Shown: positions 19,393-28,755 of the stretch, one piece after another
Layout of the letters: each line of letters begins with the position of its first letter
Position numbering within the stretch: position 1 is the stretch's first letter
From: Bacillus litorisediminis
GTDB lineage: Bacteria; Bacillota; Bacilli; Bacillales; JC228
Length of the DNA: 57,742 nucleotides
Direction of reading: 5' to 3'
NCBI RefSeq assembly: GCF_022808645.1
Contig: NZ_JAKZKT010000029.1
Location: forward strand, 1-57,742
The notes under the pieces: generated by a model
What the model saw: the letters and a program-made list of their open reading frames with translations, nothing else
What the model was told of the DNA's origin: nothing
Databases searched by the model: none
Position numbers and translations under genes: made by a program

Positions 19393-19466
19393 TTTTGAAC
19401 CTCTAAATAAAAAAGGAAAAGCAACAATACATAGACTGTTAACAGACTTAGAAGTTTTTTCTCCAA
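19389..19466 (-). CDS. Possible 25-residue membrane peptide coupled to the CBO0543-type gene
   Basis: TTG at 19466 is preceded by AAAGGATG at about ten bases, and the frame ends in TGA overlapping the ATG of the next gene. The product, LEKKLLSLLTVYVLLL and then FLFYLEVQK, is a single hydrophobic helix with charged ends. It may be a real mini-protein, or a leader whose translation couples to the next gene. The small size means chance cannot be excluded. Confidence 0.3.
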   Translation of the reverse strand: MEKKLLSLLTVYVLLLFLFYLEVQK

Positions 19467-19610
19467 TTTAAGTGCATCCTTTCTAAAACCATATTATTTT
19501 TTTATAACTTTTCTTAAGCAATATTAAGTTCCTTTTTTTCTTGTAAAAATTTTGCAGAAAATACCTACTTATTGATATTCTTATGTTTACCCTTGGTTTA
19601 ACTTTTTACC

Positions 19611-19644
19611 AAAAAAACTAATTAGAAGTTTTCCAATTAGTTTT
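19611..19644 (-). terminator. Terminator-like hairpin
   Basis: AAACTAATTAGAA and TTCCAATTAGTTT pair with a short loop and run into TTTTTTT on the minus strand. No gene immediately upstream uses it, so it may be left from a lost gene or act as a back-up for the HesB-like gene. Confidence 0.6.
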
Positions 19645-19854
19645 ATCTGATTACTAAATTTCATTTACACATTGCCATAAACAATTATAACGTTGATTCT
19701 ATAGGGATTTTTCTTCTTATTGAATATATGTTCTCTTCTTATCTCTCTTCAGAACACGTACGTCTACAGGAGGCAAGCTTTCTTCTAATTCTCTAGTTCA
19801 AAAAAGTAGTTTTTGATCATTACTCATTGTTCTTTAACTCAGGCTACTAATTTT

Positions 19855-19892
19855 AAAAAAACACCCCTTTAGACAGGTATGTCCAAAGGGGT
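19855..19892 (-). terminator. Terminator of the HesB-like gene
   Basis: CACCCCTTT and AAAGGGGT pair, extended by ACA/TGT, and the minus-strand product ends in a T-run. Confidence 0.8.
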
Positions 19893-20030
19893 AGATAGCA
19901 CAATTTAATGACAAATATTTTAAAAGTGCTTTTTCAATAAGTATATAGAATAAAAGTAAAGCCTTCGTGATTAATCTCGATTGTGAAAAAATAAGAAAAG
20001 TGCATTCCTTTTTATTGGTTACGCCTTGTT

Positions 20031-20333
20031 TTAATGATGACTATGCCAGCCTTTTGATGGATTGGTAATAACCATTTCCTCTTTCGGCACGTAAAAGTAC
20101 TGAATCCAAACTCCATCAAGATAATCATCACGTTTATCGAGAAGAACATCAATATCCTTGTCGGTATGTACGATTTCATCGTGCTCAGTAGGCGTATCTA
20201 ACTTAATGTCATAATGTGCATGATCGCCATGATGATGCGTTACATACACCCGGATCATTTTACCCTCTGCTTCTTCGCTTTCAAGCATTTTTTTCAACAC
20301 TTTGGCAGCGTTACGATTAATTTTGCATTTCAT
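20031..20333 (-). CDS. HesB/IscA-like domain protein without the cluster cysteines
   Basis: A 100-residue protein with the HesB/A-type carrier pattern: KINRNAAKVLKKML, then RVYVTHHHGDHAHYDIKLD, then the DVLLDKR and WIQYFY strands. Classical A-type carriers have three conserved Cys; here the only Cys is residue 3. His-rich patches (THHHGDHAHYD and terminal GWHSHH) are present instead. Bacillus has several such Cys-poor paralogues. It may bind metal rather than carry an iron-sulfur cluster; that is inference. A terminator follows at 19855-19892. Confidence 0.75.
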   Translation of the reverse strand: MKCKINRNAAKVLKKMLESEEAEGKMIRVYVTHHHGDHAHYDIKLDTPTEHDEIVHTDKDIDVLLDKRDDYLDGVWIQYFYVPKEEMVITNPSKGWHSHH

Positions 20334-20571
20334 ATTCCAATTCTCCTATTCTGACGCTTTGATCACTTCTATAACAAAAACCATTATTCCCTAATACCGC
20401 GTCATTTATAGCCTGATTGCTCTATTTGGCAAATGCGGGCATGTGAAAAAATTGTATCTATTTGTCATAAGGATGTCTAGCAAAATGCTTCATGAATTAA
20501 AATCATGTAAAAATTAAATAAGTCATGGTTTGTCCACGCGCCTGCATACATTCTAGTATGGAGGGATCAAG

Positions 20572-20931
20572 ATGAATACATATTTATCTATAACTAAATT
20601 ACTTCGATATTTAATTGCCTATGTTTTTATAACATCCGGGGTTATGAAATTATGGAGCGAAGAACTAGAAAACGTTTTTAATAGCTTGCCGCTGCCCTTC
20701 CCCGCTCAGGTTATGTATACAGTGGCTTGTACTGAAATCATCTGCGGACTATTGATTGCCTTAAATAAAAGAGTCAAATCGGCAACAATCCCTTTAATTA
20801 TGATTATGATTGGAGCACTTCTATTAACAAAGGTTCCTGCTTTGCACACAGACCTGATCCAATTTGCCTTCCATGCAAGATTGGATGTTGTGATGTTAGG
20901 ATTGCTTTTTATACTCTATAAGAAGTATTAA
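20572..20931 (+). CDS. DoxX-like membrane protein
   Basis: A 119-residue protein with four predicted helices. The opening LLRYLIAYVFITSGVMKLW and the later YTVACTEIICGLLIALNKR fit the DoxX/DoxD-like fold (small quinone-associated or MauE-like membrane proteins). GGAGGGATC is placed correctly before the ATG. Monocistronic. Function in this family is diverse, so only the fold can be given. Confidence 0.75.
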   Translation: MNTYLSITKLLRYLIAYVFITSGVMKLWSEELENVFNSLPLPFPAQVMYTVACTEIICGLLIALNKRVKSATIPLIMIMIGALLLTKVPALHTDLIQFAFHARLDVVMLGLLFILYKKY

Positions 20932-20976
20932 TTGTTCTTGATCCAACATTTCTGATGGAAATAGGTATATTTTCGC

Positions 20977-21927
20977 TTACCGGGATAGTGATTTATTCAA
21001 TTTTCCCTTCTTTAAATTAGTGTAACTAAATTTATGGTTCATGGTTGAAATGTACACTCCTATGATTACCATTACCATGCCGACAAGTTGTTGCCAGGTA
21101 ATGACAGATCCGTAGAAGAGTAAAGCAATCCATGCTGCATTAATAGGCACTAAGTTCATATACATACTTGACTTACTAGCACCAATTTGATGGATACCTT
21201 TGTTCCAAAGGAAAAAAGCGACCACGGTTGAACAAACGATCATAAATAGCATCTCGATCCAGGATTGCCCAGACATATGAAGGACTTTTCCCCATCCCCC
21301 TTCAAAAAGGGACCAAATAGCAAGGAAACATGAACCAAACAGCGTTGTTATGGCTGTCGTAAAAAGTGGGGAAGCTCCTTTCATCACACTTTTTCCAATT
21401 AAGCCGTGCGTGACCCAAGATATAAGACCAGCCACAAACAATAGATCTCCCTCATTAAAAGTGAGTGAAGCTATTGTTTTAAACGTCCCTTTAAATATAA
21501 CGATCAAAACGCCAATAAGTGATAATAATAGTCCTAATCCAAGACGTCTATTCCACGATTCATTAAAAAATAAAACCGCCCCAAGTGTTACAAAAACGGG
21601 GGTAGTTGCCATAATTAATGATCCATTTATAGCCGAGGTGTAATCAAGAGCCATAAAGAAAAAAGCATTATATCCGAAAATGCCGGTAAGAGCCATCATC
21701 AATAAACCCGGCCATTGTTTTTTTAAAACATCCATCTTCCATTCAGATCTCAGCACAGCTATTGCAAATAAAATTAAGCCTGCCGAGCCAAATCGTAAAG
21801 TAGCTGCAGTAATAGGGGGAATTTCGGTAATTACATGCTTTGCAGCCCCAAATGCACCTCCCCAAAATAAAGGAACAAGCAACAGTAAAAAATAAATACT
21901 GACTTTATTTTTGTCTTGTGACCGCAT
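20977..21927 (-). CDS. EamA/DMT family transporter
   Basis: A 316-residue protein with ten helices arranged as two EamA repeats. The first opens with FLLLLVPLFWGGAFGAAKHV and the second with GDLLFVAGLISWVTHGLIGK. A basic C-terminal tail follows. EamA proteins are drug/metabolite permeases that usually export amino acids or metabolites by a proton gradient; the substrate here is unknown. GGGAGATGGGAGG precedes the ATG. The GntR-type regulator gene at 22003 lies 76 bases upstream on the same strand, so the regulator may control this transporter. Confidence 0.9.
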   Translation of the reverse strand: MRSQDKNKVSIYFLLLLVPLFWGGAFGAAKHVITEIPPITAATLRFGSAGLILFAIAVLRSEWKMDVLKKQWPGLLMMALTGIFGYNAFFFMALDYTSAINGSLIMATTPVFVTLGAVLFFNESWNRRLGLGLLLSLIGVLIVIFKGTFKTIASLTFNEGDLLFVAGLISWVTHGLIGKSVMKGASPLFTTAITTLFGSCFLAIWSLFEGGWGKVLHMSGQSWIEMLFMIVCSTVVAFFLWNKGIHQIGASKSSMYMNLVPINAAWIALLFYGSVITWQQLVGMVMVIIGVYISTMNHKFSYTNLKKGKLNKSLSR

Positions 21928-22002
21928 CCTCCCATCTCCCTTAGTTATGATTTTCTGATCTTATTGCATACCGACAAACCACCATTTTCAACTTCAGATG
22001 AT

Positions 22003-22668
22003 TTACAGCAGGTGATAAACCTCATTCATCGGCCTAAGCCAATTTTGTTCCATTATGGATTTAGCCAACTGTGGATTACGATTACTAAAAGCCTGCAGCA
22101 AAATTTCATGTTCCTGTAACGAATCTTTCTTGTGAGTTAGCTCTTTATTTAAAAATACATATTTGAAGCGTCTAATGTGCAGCTGTAAGATCGAAGAAAA
22201 ATGAGAAATATAAGAGTTATCCGCAATATCAATAATAAGATTGTGAAATTCCTCGTCATATTCCATTGCCTTGAAAGGCTGTTTACTTATGATTGCCTCT
22301 TCATACCGTTTATTAATGTCTTTTAATTTTTCAACTTGATCTAAACTGATGATTTTAGCCGCCTCTTCCGCTGCCAAAGCTTGTAATGAAGCAAGTGGCG
22401 GATATATCTTCAGTACATCCTGCTTTTTAATCATCGTCACACGTGTTTCTCTTCCTGGATACGTTTCAATAAAACCTTGAACCTCAAGCAGTTGCAGTGC
22501 TTCTCGGGTCGGAGTCCGACTTATCCCAAGAGCTTGCGCGATTTCCATGTCATATATCTTCTCACCGGGTTCAAGCGTTCCATCAATAATCCAACGCTGC
22601 AATTGATTAAACGCTCTTTCCTTTGCCGACATCCGAACTGGCGAGGAGAAATTTTCCGGTATAGGCAT
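22003..22668 (-). CDS. GntR family regulator, FadR/FCD subfamily
   Basis: The start MPIPENFSSPV at 22668 is chosen because GAGGTGG lies upstream; a frame from 22713 is also open. The winged helix (about 15-75) contains ERAFNQLQRWIIDGTLEPGEKI and DMEIAQALGISRTPTREALQLLE. The all-helical FCD ligand domain (about 85-215) has EYDEEFHNLIIDIADN, whose His is part of its usual metal or effector site. It may regulate the adjacent EamA transporter. Effector unknown. Confidence 0.92.
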   Translation of the reverse strand: MPIPENFSSPVRMSAKERAFNQLQRWIIDGTLEPGEKIYDMEIAQALGISRTPTREALQLLEVQGFIETYPGRETRVTMIKKQDVLKIYPPLASLQALAAEEAAKIISLDQVEKLKDINKRYEEAIISKQPFKAMEYDEEFHNLIIDIADNSYISHFSSILQLHIRRFKYVFLNKELTHKKDSLQEHEILLQAFSNRNPQLAKSIMEQNWLRPMNEVYHLL

Positions 22669-22820
22669 TTCATCCACCTCATAATTATTTGATTTATCAG
22701 AAATATATCGCATATATATTTATATGTCAATTAAAGAATGGCAATGTTGGATATTCCTGCATAATTATTTCCTCATGTCACATACTTAATTTATCTACTC
22801 TAGCTAAGGTGAAGATAACA

Positions 22821-23318
22821 ATGATTTTTTTTCGGAGGCCAATAAAAAAATTAAAAAAACCATTTGCAGCTTCCTTCCAAACCTCTCTGCATTCTGCAAA
22901 CGTTCCTCAGTTGTATGATAAAATTGCAGAAATTAAAAAGTTGTTTAATGAAGAATCAGATTTAGTTGTGAAGCATTTCATTCATAAACAAACACAAAGC
23001 TCCGCTGCCCTTGTCTTTTTAAATTCGCTGAACGATCAAGAGGCTATACATGCTCATATTTTAACTCCTCTATTATTTGGATTTAACCAAGCAAACAAAA
23101 ACCAAGATTCAGCTGTATCCATAGGTCAAATAGAAACAACTGAATCTTGGTCAAAAATAAAAAGTGCGATTTCAGAGGGAAACAGTGTCTTATTTACAGG
23201 AGAAATGAAGGAAGTCTTTATCTTTAGCGCCCAAAACTTTCCTCAAAGAACGATTGAAAATTCCCATGTTGGGGCTTCATTAAGAAGTGCTTATCAGGGT
23301 TTCACAGAAATTAATTAG
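22821..23318 (+). pseudogene. Truncated GerA-family germinant receptor subunit
   Basis: Starting MIFFRRPIKKLKKPFAASF at 22821, the 165-codon frame resembles the cytoplasmic N-terminal part of GerAA/GerKA proteins. It has KIAEIKKLFNEESDLVVKHF, a central strand ALVFLNSLND and the end SLRSAYQGFTEIN, matching the usual R-G-P-R-E-G-F-T-E-x-x-x-x-N region. A stop follows at that point and the membrane domain (another 250-300 residues) is absent. The other frames downstream show no continuation, so this is a deletion remnant, though a short product could still be made. Confidence 0.72.
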
Positions 23319-23483
23319 ATATGTCGAGAACATCGTAAATTGTTATTAAAAGTAATAGATCAAAAAATCATGTTGGAATATTATTAGAGAGTACGCTTGG
23401 ATTTTTCACCAAGCATTTTTTAATGTTAAATTTACTGTTAATTCTGCGGCTATGGAATTAAAAAAGTTTTCAATTACGAAACC

Positions 23484-24548
23484 CTATCTCCTAAACCAAT
23501 CCGCATTCTCATCCATATGCAGGAATGGAATATCCGTATCAACCTCACCCAGGATTTTGTCAATCTCTAAGTCCTCTCCCGCTAACCATTTGGTAAAATC
23601 GAATTCAATTGGTTCTTGGTCTCCACCTAATGCGAACCAGGCCTTCATTTCCCTTGGAAGGTAACCCGATGTATGGATGGTACCTGCCCAGCTTCCGTAT
23701 AAATCGGAAAATATTCCTTTATCGGTATCGTTCAATAAACGAAAAGCATCAGCAGCATTCGATAGGTATTCCCGTTGTTCTTGTAAAATGGTTAACCGAC
23801 GTTTTGAATCTGTAAGGTGATTTCGATTTTCATGGGTCATGATTTCAAAATGATTGGTACAGGCATTCGTTCTCCGGACTTCGACTCCTCGGGGTGAAGC
23901 TTCGACCGCATACGTTTTACCGGTTTTATCAAATACCACATACGTAAATGAGTTACGATGCGGAATTTCTTTTAACATTGCCACTGCTTCGTCTACATTC
24001 GCACAAACTTCTAAGATGATGCGTCCGATCATACAGCAAATAAAGCCGTCTCCAGGATTCTTACGGTGCATGAAATTATAGCCTAGGGCCAGTCCCTTTT
24101 CATTCATTCCATCCATTCTCCCCGTTATGCGCTGGCTGGGGCCGATGATGGCATAGCCTTGGTCGGTTGGCTGAAATAGAATATATCGCCCCTCATACGT
24201 CTTTGGGTGGTAGTCATAATTGCGGATTAAGTAATTGTCCCCGGTCAAAATCGAGCAGCCTGACTTAACATAGTTGATCCGATAGCCACCGAACTCCTGC
24301 AGTACCTTTTCCATCGGCCACTCTAGCGCAGCATGGAGACCAAGGAGCTCCTCCCATATACCAGGAGCAAATCGGGTAATAGCATTTTTAACCTCTTCCA
24401 TATCAACCGTAAACCGTGGTTTTCTTACTTTCCACTGATTATCACGATTTATAACAGTATGTGTATCCTTTAGTCTTTTCCCCTGCATAAAACCAAAATC
24501 ATAATGAGTACCGCGAAATTGGATGATTTCGCTGTATATTTGTTTCAC
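23484..24548 (-). CDS. C45 family (acyl-CoA:6-APA acyltransferase-like) Ntn-hydrolase
   Basis: A 354-residue protein beginning GTG. SGCSILTGDNYLIRNYDYHP near residue 95 contains the expected autoprocessing nucleophile (Gly-Cys). FRGTHYDFGFMQGKRL and RMDGMNEKGLALGYNFMHR are further family motifs. Family members mature by cleaving themselves before the Cys and then hydrolyse or transfer amides; the substrate is unknown. No signal peptide, so it should be cytoplasmic. It lies convergent to the truncated gerA gene. Confidence 0.85.
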   Translation of the reverse strand: MKQIYSEIIQFRGTHYDFGFMQGKRLKDTHTVINRDNQWKVRKPRFTVDMEEVKNAITRFAPGIWEELLGLHAALEWPMEKVLQEFGGYRINYVKSGCSILTGDNYLIRNYDYHPKTYEGRYILFQPTDQGYAIIGPSQRITGRMDGMNEKGLALGYNFMHRKNPGDGFICCMIGRIILEVCANVDEAVAMLKEIPHRNSFTYVVFDKTGKTYAVEASPRGVEVRRTNACTNHFEIMTHENRNHLTDSKRRLTILQEQREYLSNAADAFRLLNDTDKGIFSDLYGSWAGTIHTSGYLPREMKAWFALGGDQEPIEFDFTKWLAGEDLEIDKILGEVDTDIPFLHMDENADWFRR

Positions 24549-24773
24549 GAATGATCCCTCTTTTTCTAGGTGACTTTTATTCTAGGATAATAGAAAGTAA
24601 CGTAAAAATACAGGATTGGGCCTTTTGCAAATAGGTTTTCAGTCATTAAAAGCAGACTGAGCGATTTTTTGAAAACTGGAAAATGTTATAAATCTAAAAT
24701 TTTTGTTAACTATTTTATTAAAATAATGTATAATCCACTATGGAAGCACAAATGTACATTATAGGAGGACATC

Positions 24774-25967
24774 ATGAAGAAAGTAGGACTTCTTCCCCGT
24801 ATTGTTATTGCTATTATTCTTGGTATTATTGTCGGCAAGGTTGCTCCAGATTGGGCGATTCAAACCTTTGCAACATTTAATGGGTTATTCGGTAACTTTT
24901 TAAGCTTTGTGATTCCGTTGATTATCATTGGTTTTATTGCACCAGGAATTGGACAGTTAGGGCAGGGTGCTGGGAAAATGCTCGGAATTACAACTGGTTT
25001 AGCTTATGTATCTACCATTCTGGCTGGCCTTCTTGCTTTTTTTGCAGCTTCTCTAATTTATCCAAACATTTTACAAGAAGAAGCATCACTTGGAAGTTTT
25101 GCAAGTCCTGAAGAGGCGTTGCTCTCGCCATTTTTCACAGTAGATATGCCACCGTTAATGGGTGTTATGACAGCTTTATTGACTGCATTTTTACTGGGAT
25201 TAGGGGTTACTTTTATAAAGGGCGATACACTAACAACACTTTTGGTAGAGTTTCGTGAAATTATAGAAAAGGTGATTTCAGCTGTCATTATCCCGCTTCT
25301 GCCTATTCATATCTTTGGGATTCTCGCAAATATGACAAACGGCGGTCAGGTCGAAACGATATTGTCAGTCTTTGCGAAAGTATTTGTGATGATCATTGCT
25401 CTTCATATTCTGATGCTCATCATTCAATATACAACAGGTGGAGTAGTAGCCCGCAGAAATCCTTTTGCCCTATTAAAAGGCATGATGCCTGCATACTTTA
25501 CAGCTCTTGGAACTCAGAGCTCTGCTTCCACCATTCCAGTTACATTAAGACAGGCTAAAAAAATTGGAGTGCGTGAAAAAGTAGCAGACTTTACGGTTCC
25601 ATTACTGGCTACGATCCATTTATCAGGTAGTACTATTACTCTTGTCAGCTGTTCCATGGCAATTATGTTCCTGACAGGAGACACCCCTGCATTAGGCTCC
25701 TATTTCCCATTCATTCTAATGCTGGGAATTACCATGATCGCTGCTCCAGGTGTGCCTGGCGGGGCTGTAATGGCGGCACTCGGGTTATTAGAAACGATGC
25801 TTGGATTTGATCAAACCTTATTAACGCTTATGATTGCTTTATATCTTGCACAGGATAGCTTCGGTACGGCTACGAACGTAACAGGCGACGGTGCTTTGTC
25901 CGTCTTAGTCGATAAGATGAATAAAGAGCGGTCCTCTAACAAGGTTTCTCAGGTGAAGGCAGGTTAA
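24774..25967 (+). CDS. Dicarboxylate/amino acid:cation symporter (DAACS)
   Basis: A 397-residue membrane protein, slightly short of the usual 410-460. The Ser-rich loop ALGTQSSASTIPVTL (near residue 243) is the DAACS hairpin, and LVSCSMAIMFLTG and VPGGAVMAALGLLE correspond to its transport core. It most likely imports glutamate, aspartate, dicarboxylates or cystine with sodium or protons. GGAGGACATC precedes the ATG. A sigma-A-like promoter candidate, TTAACT then 17 bases then TATAAT, lies about 40 bases further upstream. Own terminator. Confidence 0.92.
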   Translation: MKKVGLLPRIVIAIILGIIVGKVAPDWAIQTFATFNGLFGNFLSFVIPLIIIGFIAPGIGQLGQGAGKMLGITTGLAYVSTILAGLLAFFAASLIYPNILQEEASLGSFASPEEALLSPFFTVDMPPLMGVMTALLTAFLLGLGVTFIKGDTLTTLLVEFREIIEKVISAVIIPLLPIHIFGILANMTNGGQVETILSVFAKVFVMIIALHILMLIIQYTTGGVVARRNPFALLKGMMPAYFTALGTQSSASTIPVTLRQAKKIGVREKVADFTVPLLATIHLSGSTITLVSCSMAIMFLTGDTPALGSYFPFILMLGITMIAAPGVPGGAVMAALGLLETMLGFDQTLLTLMIALYLAQDSFGTATNVTGDGALSVLVDKMNKERSSNKVSQVKAG

Positions 25968-25973
25968 ACGATA

Positions 25974-26005
25974 AAAGGGTCAATCTCAATTGAGGTTGGC
26001 CCTTT
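25974..26005 (+). terminator. Terminator of the symporter gene
   Basis: A 14-bp imperfect stem, AAAGGGTCAATCTC and GAGGTTGGCCCTTT, begins a few bases past the stop codon. Confidence 0.8.
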
Positions 26006-26231
26006 GGTAATTCTGCGCATCAACAAGCTCTTGTAATAGTAGGAAAAGAGACTATCCGGTAAGATGCCAATAAAAAGAACTGTCAGAAATGGCATTCCCT
26101 TCTTCAAATAACCACCTCAATTTCTCCAATAACCGTACGTATTATTTGCCTAATACTATATTCTATTTAATGGAATTTTTTTACCTTTTACAAGTAGCAT
26201 TAGTTCGTTTATCTTGCCAAACACAAATAAA
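26006..26231. other. Spacer, no gene seen
   Basis: Apart from a 61-codon frame with no ribosome binding site or recognisable product, nothing is visible between the two terminators. Confidence 0.5.
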
Positions 26232-26267
26232 AATAACCCTCCGTACCAACCGGAACGAAGGGTTACT
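26232..26267 (-). terminator. Terminator of the large TPR gene
   Basis: GTAACCCTTCGT and ACGGAGGGTTA pair; the minus strand continues TTTTTA. T-runs on the other side could also serve the plus strand. Confidence 0.8.
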
Positions 26268-26326
26268 TTTTTAGCAGCGACACCTTTACGAACAGCAGCC
26301 TTAGGCAGTCATGCATTTGATTAAAC

Positions 26327-28429
26327 CTACTCAGAGATCGATTCACCTGCACTATTCATTAACTCATATTGACGGAGCCTTAGTTCAAACAAAGTGATGG
26401 GATCCCGGTAAATTTCAGGATTTTTCCGTATTTTGTTTAGACTATCTTTATTTCTAGTAATGTGATCATCTGCTTCCATTATCGCTCTATTTAGAGCTTC
26501 AAACGGACTCTTATAAAACATATTTATATCCCTTGCTATAGACATCTCGAATAACTCTAACTGCTGTATAAAAGGATTAATAATAGATTGTACTGTTTGA
26601 CTATAGTCCGTGCTTTGAATGAAATTTTTATAGATATTTTGGAGTTTCTCTTTATTCTTTGATAATTGACCTAACAGTTTTCCTACGCTTTTCAAAACCA
26701 ATTGAGAAGGAGTGGAACGCATTATTATATTCGCATTATCGAGATGTACAATTCCTCTCGTCAACCGATTAATGTCTCTCCTCCAGTCATCCAGTACCTT
26801 AAAGTCACAATCCAATGTAATCTTTTCTTCACGGTATAGCTTATTAATACTCTCACTCATTTCATTTAAGAAGGTTTGAGAATCTTTTAAAGCATCCTCA
26901 CATTCACTAACCCAGCCTTGAATAGCATCATGAAAATGATGTATAGCTGTTTCTTCCATATAATCAGCAATCCGCTTATTCATTTCTTCATTGATTTCGA
27001 TATGGATTTTACCAAAGTCACTGTCTTCCTTTACAAGATCCGAACAATTTCGAAGCAACTCAGGTATCTTTATCATCAAAGTCTGGCTGAATTCATCTTT
27101 AATATTGCGAAATGACTTTGTAATAGCTTGAGCCTTTTCTTCTTCCATGTCACTCAACTGATGATGAATACCGTTAAGTCTGGCTAAAAGCTCTTCGTTC
27201 CATTGAATTTTGTCTATTAATGCCTTTTCCATTTCTACCCGTTTTTCAAGCAGAAACTCAATCACCTTTCTAATAATAGACAGGATTTTGGAGGTACGCA
27301 GCTCTTCCACCTTAAACTCTCTAATAAGAGAATCAAAGTGTTCACCTACTAACATGCCTTCTTTCTCGGCCCAATTCTTAATAGATTCATAAAGTCTTAA
27401 TCCCTCTTCTATACCAATATCATAATGGCTAGCCATATTCAGCAAATTTTTCGCCTGGCCAACCAAAGATGCATCCAGATCAGTTGGAAAAACTTCACGC
27501 CATGCTAGTACGGCTGATGAAGAAATCAGGGAATTTGAAGGTGATGAAACTTTCATCCAATTCATTAAATGATTAGGGATTAGATCTGAAAAGTCTCTTA
27601 TTAAAAACTTTCCGCTTATTAGTTCAAAATACGTTTCCTTATATAAGTCTGGCAGCTTCTTCCATATATAATTCGTTTCCAAATCAACCTCTAGAAGAAG
27701 ATCGTTTATCTCTCTTAGCCATAAAAAAAACAAATTAGTCTGTTTGTAACTATTCCACAATAATGCAGCAAGGCTTTCAAAACGAAACTGATCGAGACTT
27801 GATAAAGTTCTCAAGGCTTCTTTAAAATAGTTTGGCTCCATGTTTACTGTAATCTTTCGTTCCACATACTCTTCTAAAACCTTAAACCATGAAAGTGACT
27901 CTGTTCGAATTGCCTCATTCACAGCAAGCTCTACAGCGTTGTCCCAATCCTTGCATTCCTCAAAGAACGTCCGAGCCAGATCTGTCACACCAGAATAATC
28001 TGGATTTAAGTTCACCGCATTCTTGATGAATTCGACTGCTTTCTCACGTTTGCCGAGTTTTATGTTTAATGAAAATAGCTGCAGCAGGACTTCTGTTTGT
28101 AAAATAACCGAATCGGTATTTACTGACCTGTAATAGTCTTCAGCAATTGCGAGCAAATCCATTTCATAATGGGCATCTGCAATATTCTTCAGTGCCCATG
28201 GTTTTAATTCATTTTCAACATTTTCCCATTTAAAAATGGCTGCTTCATAATCTTTATTCAGGAAATAAACCTCGCCTTGGCAAAAGCGGATAGAGGAAAA
28301 ATCGGGCATTTCTTTTTTCTTCTCATCCATGTACATTTCACCCAAAATCTGAATTGGGTGACCTTTTTTATGTCCTTCTATGAAGTGTTCATAGTAGGAT
28401 TTTTGAACCAGTTCCTTCTCTAAGTTCAT
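26327..28429 (-). CDS. Large TPR protein with a long helical, dynamin-stalk-like C-terminus
   Basis: A 700-residue soluble protein. Residues about 45-165 contain TPR-like repeats, for example GEVYFLNKDYEAAIFKWENV and RSVNTDSVILQTEVLLQLF. From about 380 to 690 it is almost wholly alpha-helical and charged, with long coiled-coil stretches. The C-terminal third resembles the stalk of bacterial dynamin-like proteins, but I see no P-loop (GxxxxGK[ST]) anywhere. If related to TPR-dynamin fusions, the GTPase domain is missing; this is a low-confidence comparison. Monocistronic, with a terminator at 26232. The role is unknown. Confidence 0.75.
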   Translation of the reverse strand: MNLEKELVQKSYYEHFIEGHKKGHPIQILGEMYMDEKKKEMPDFSSIRFCQGEVYFLNKDYEAAIFKWENVENELKPWALKNIADAHYEMDLLAIAEDYYRSVNTDSVILQTEVLLQLFSLNIKLGKREKAVEFIKNAVNLNPDYSGVTDLARTFFEECKDWDNAVELAVNEAIRTESLSWFKVLEEYVERKITVNMEPNYFKEALRTLSSLDQFRFESLAALLWNSYKQTNLFFLWLREINDLLLEVDLETNYIWKKLPDLYKETYFELISGKFLIRDFSDLIPNHLMNWMKVSSPSNSLISSSAVLAWREVFPTDLDASLVGQAKNLLNMASHYDIGIEEGLRLYESIKNWAEKEGMLVGEHFDSLIREFKVEELRTSKILSIIRKVIEFLLEKRVEMEKALIDKIQWNEELLARLNGIHHQLSDMEEEKAQAITKSFRNIKDEFSQTLMIKIPELLRNCSDLVKEDSDFGKIHIEINEEMNKRIADYMEETAIHHFHDAIQGWVSECEDALKDSQTFLNEMSESINKLYREEKITLDCDFKVLDDWRRDINRLTRGIVHLDNANIIMRSTPSQLVLKSVGKLLGQLSKNKEKLQNIYKNFIQSTDYSQTVQSIINPFIQQLELFEMSIARDINMFYKSPFEALNRAIMEADDHITRNKDSLNKIRKNPEIYRDPITLFELRLRQYELMNSAGESISE

Positions 28430-28663
28430 CTTAATCCCTCGCAGTACTATATTAGAAGTATATGTAGAATTTCGAAACTAAAACAATTTTATTCTATAAA
28501 ACTTCGCTAAATGATAGTGACAGCTATTGCAATTCATCATTCCCTATAATAATCGAAGAAACATTGAATTTTATGACGGTAACAGTTTGAATCTGACTGT
28601 CACCAACCCGAAGTTTGTTAGAGTTACAGGAGAAATTCTATATAAAAAGAGCCCGCAAAAAAA

Positions 28664-28723
28664 GGGGACAGTTCTCTCGTTTTTCATTTTTTTGTTAAAA
28701 AATGAGGAACAAGAACCGTCCCT
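28664..28723. repeat. REP-like palindrome (GGGACAGTTCT...AGAACCGTCCC)
   Basis: The outer arms GGGACAGTTCT and AGAACCGTCCC pair, as do inner arms TTTCATTTTTT and AAAAAATGA, giving a 60-base hairpin. Elements with GGGAC...GTCCC ends are common, scattered REP-like palindromes in Bacillus genomes. It fuses to the end of a short plus-strand frame beginning at 28527. It sits past the 3' end of the rlmCD gene. Confidence 0.75.
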
Positions 28724-28755
28724 ATTTATGCCATTGGCTAAGTGGTGATGACTGA

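Larger units (their letters stand above)
19467..20030. other. 565-bp AT-rich spacer holding two terminators, no gene seen
   Basis: Neither strand has a frame with a convincing start site and product. The region holds two hairpins annotated separately (19611-19644 and 19855-19892). The rest is AT-rich sequence without recognisable remnants. Confidence 0.5.

Noticed and set aside
28527-28748. 73-codon plus-strand frame beginning with TTG
   Set aside because: The first half (NIEFYDGNSLNLTVTNPKF) looks protein-like, but there is no ribosome binding site and the second half is the REP palindrome; probably a remnant.
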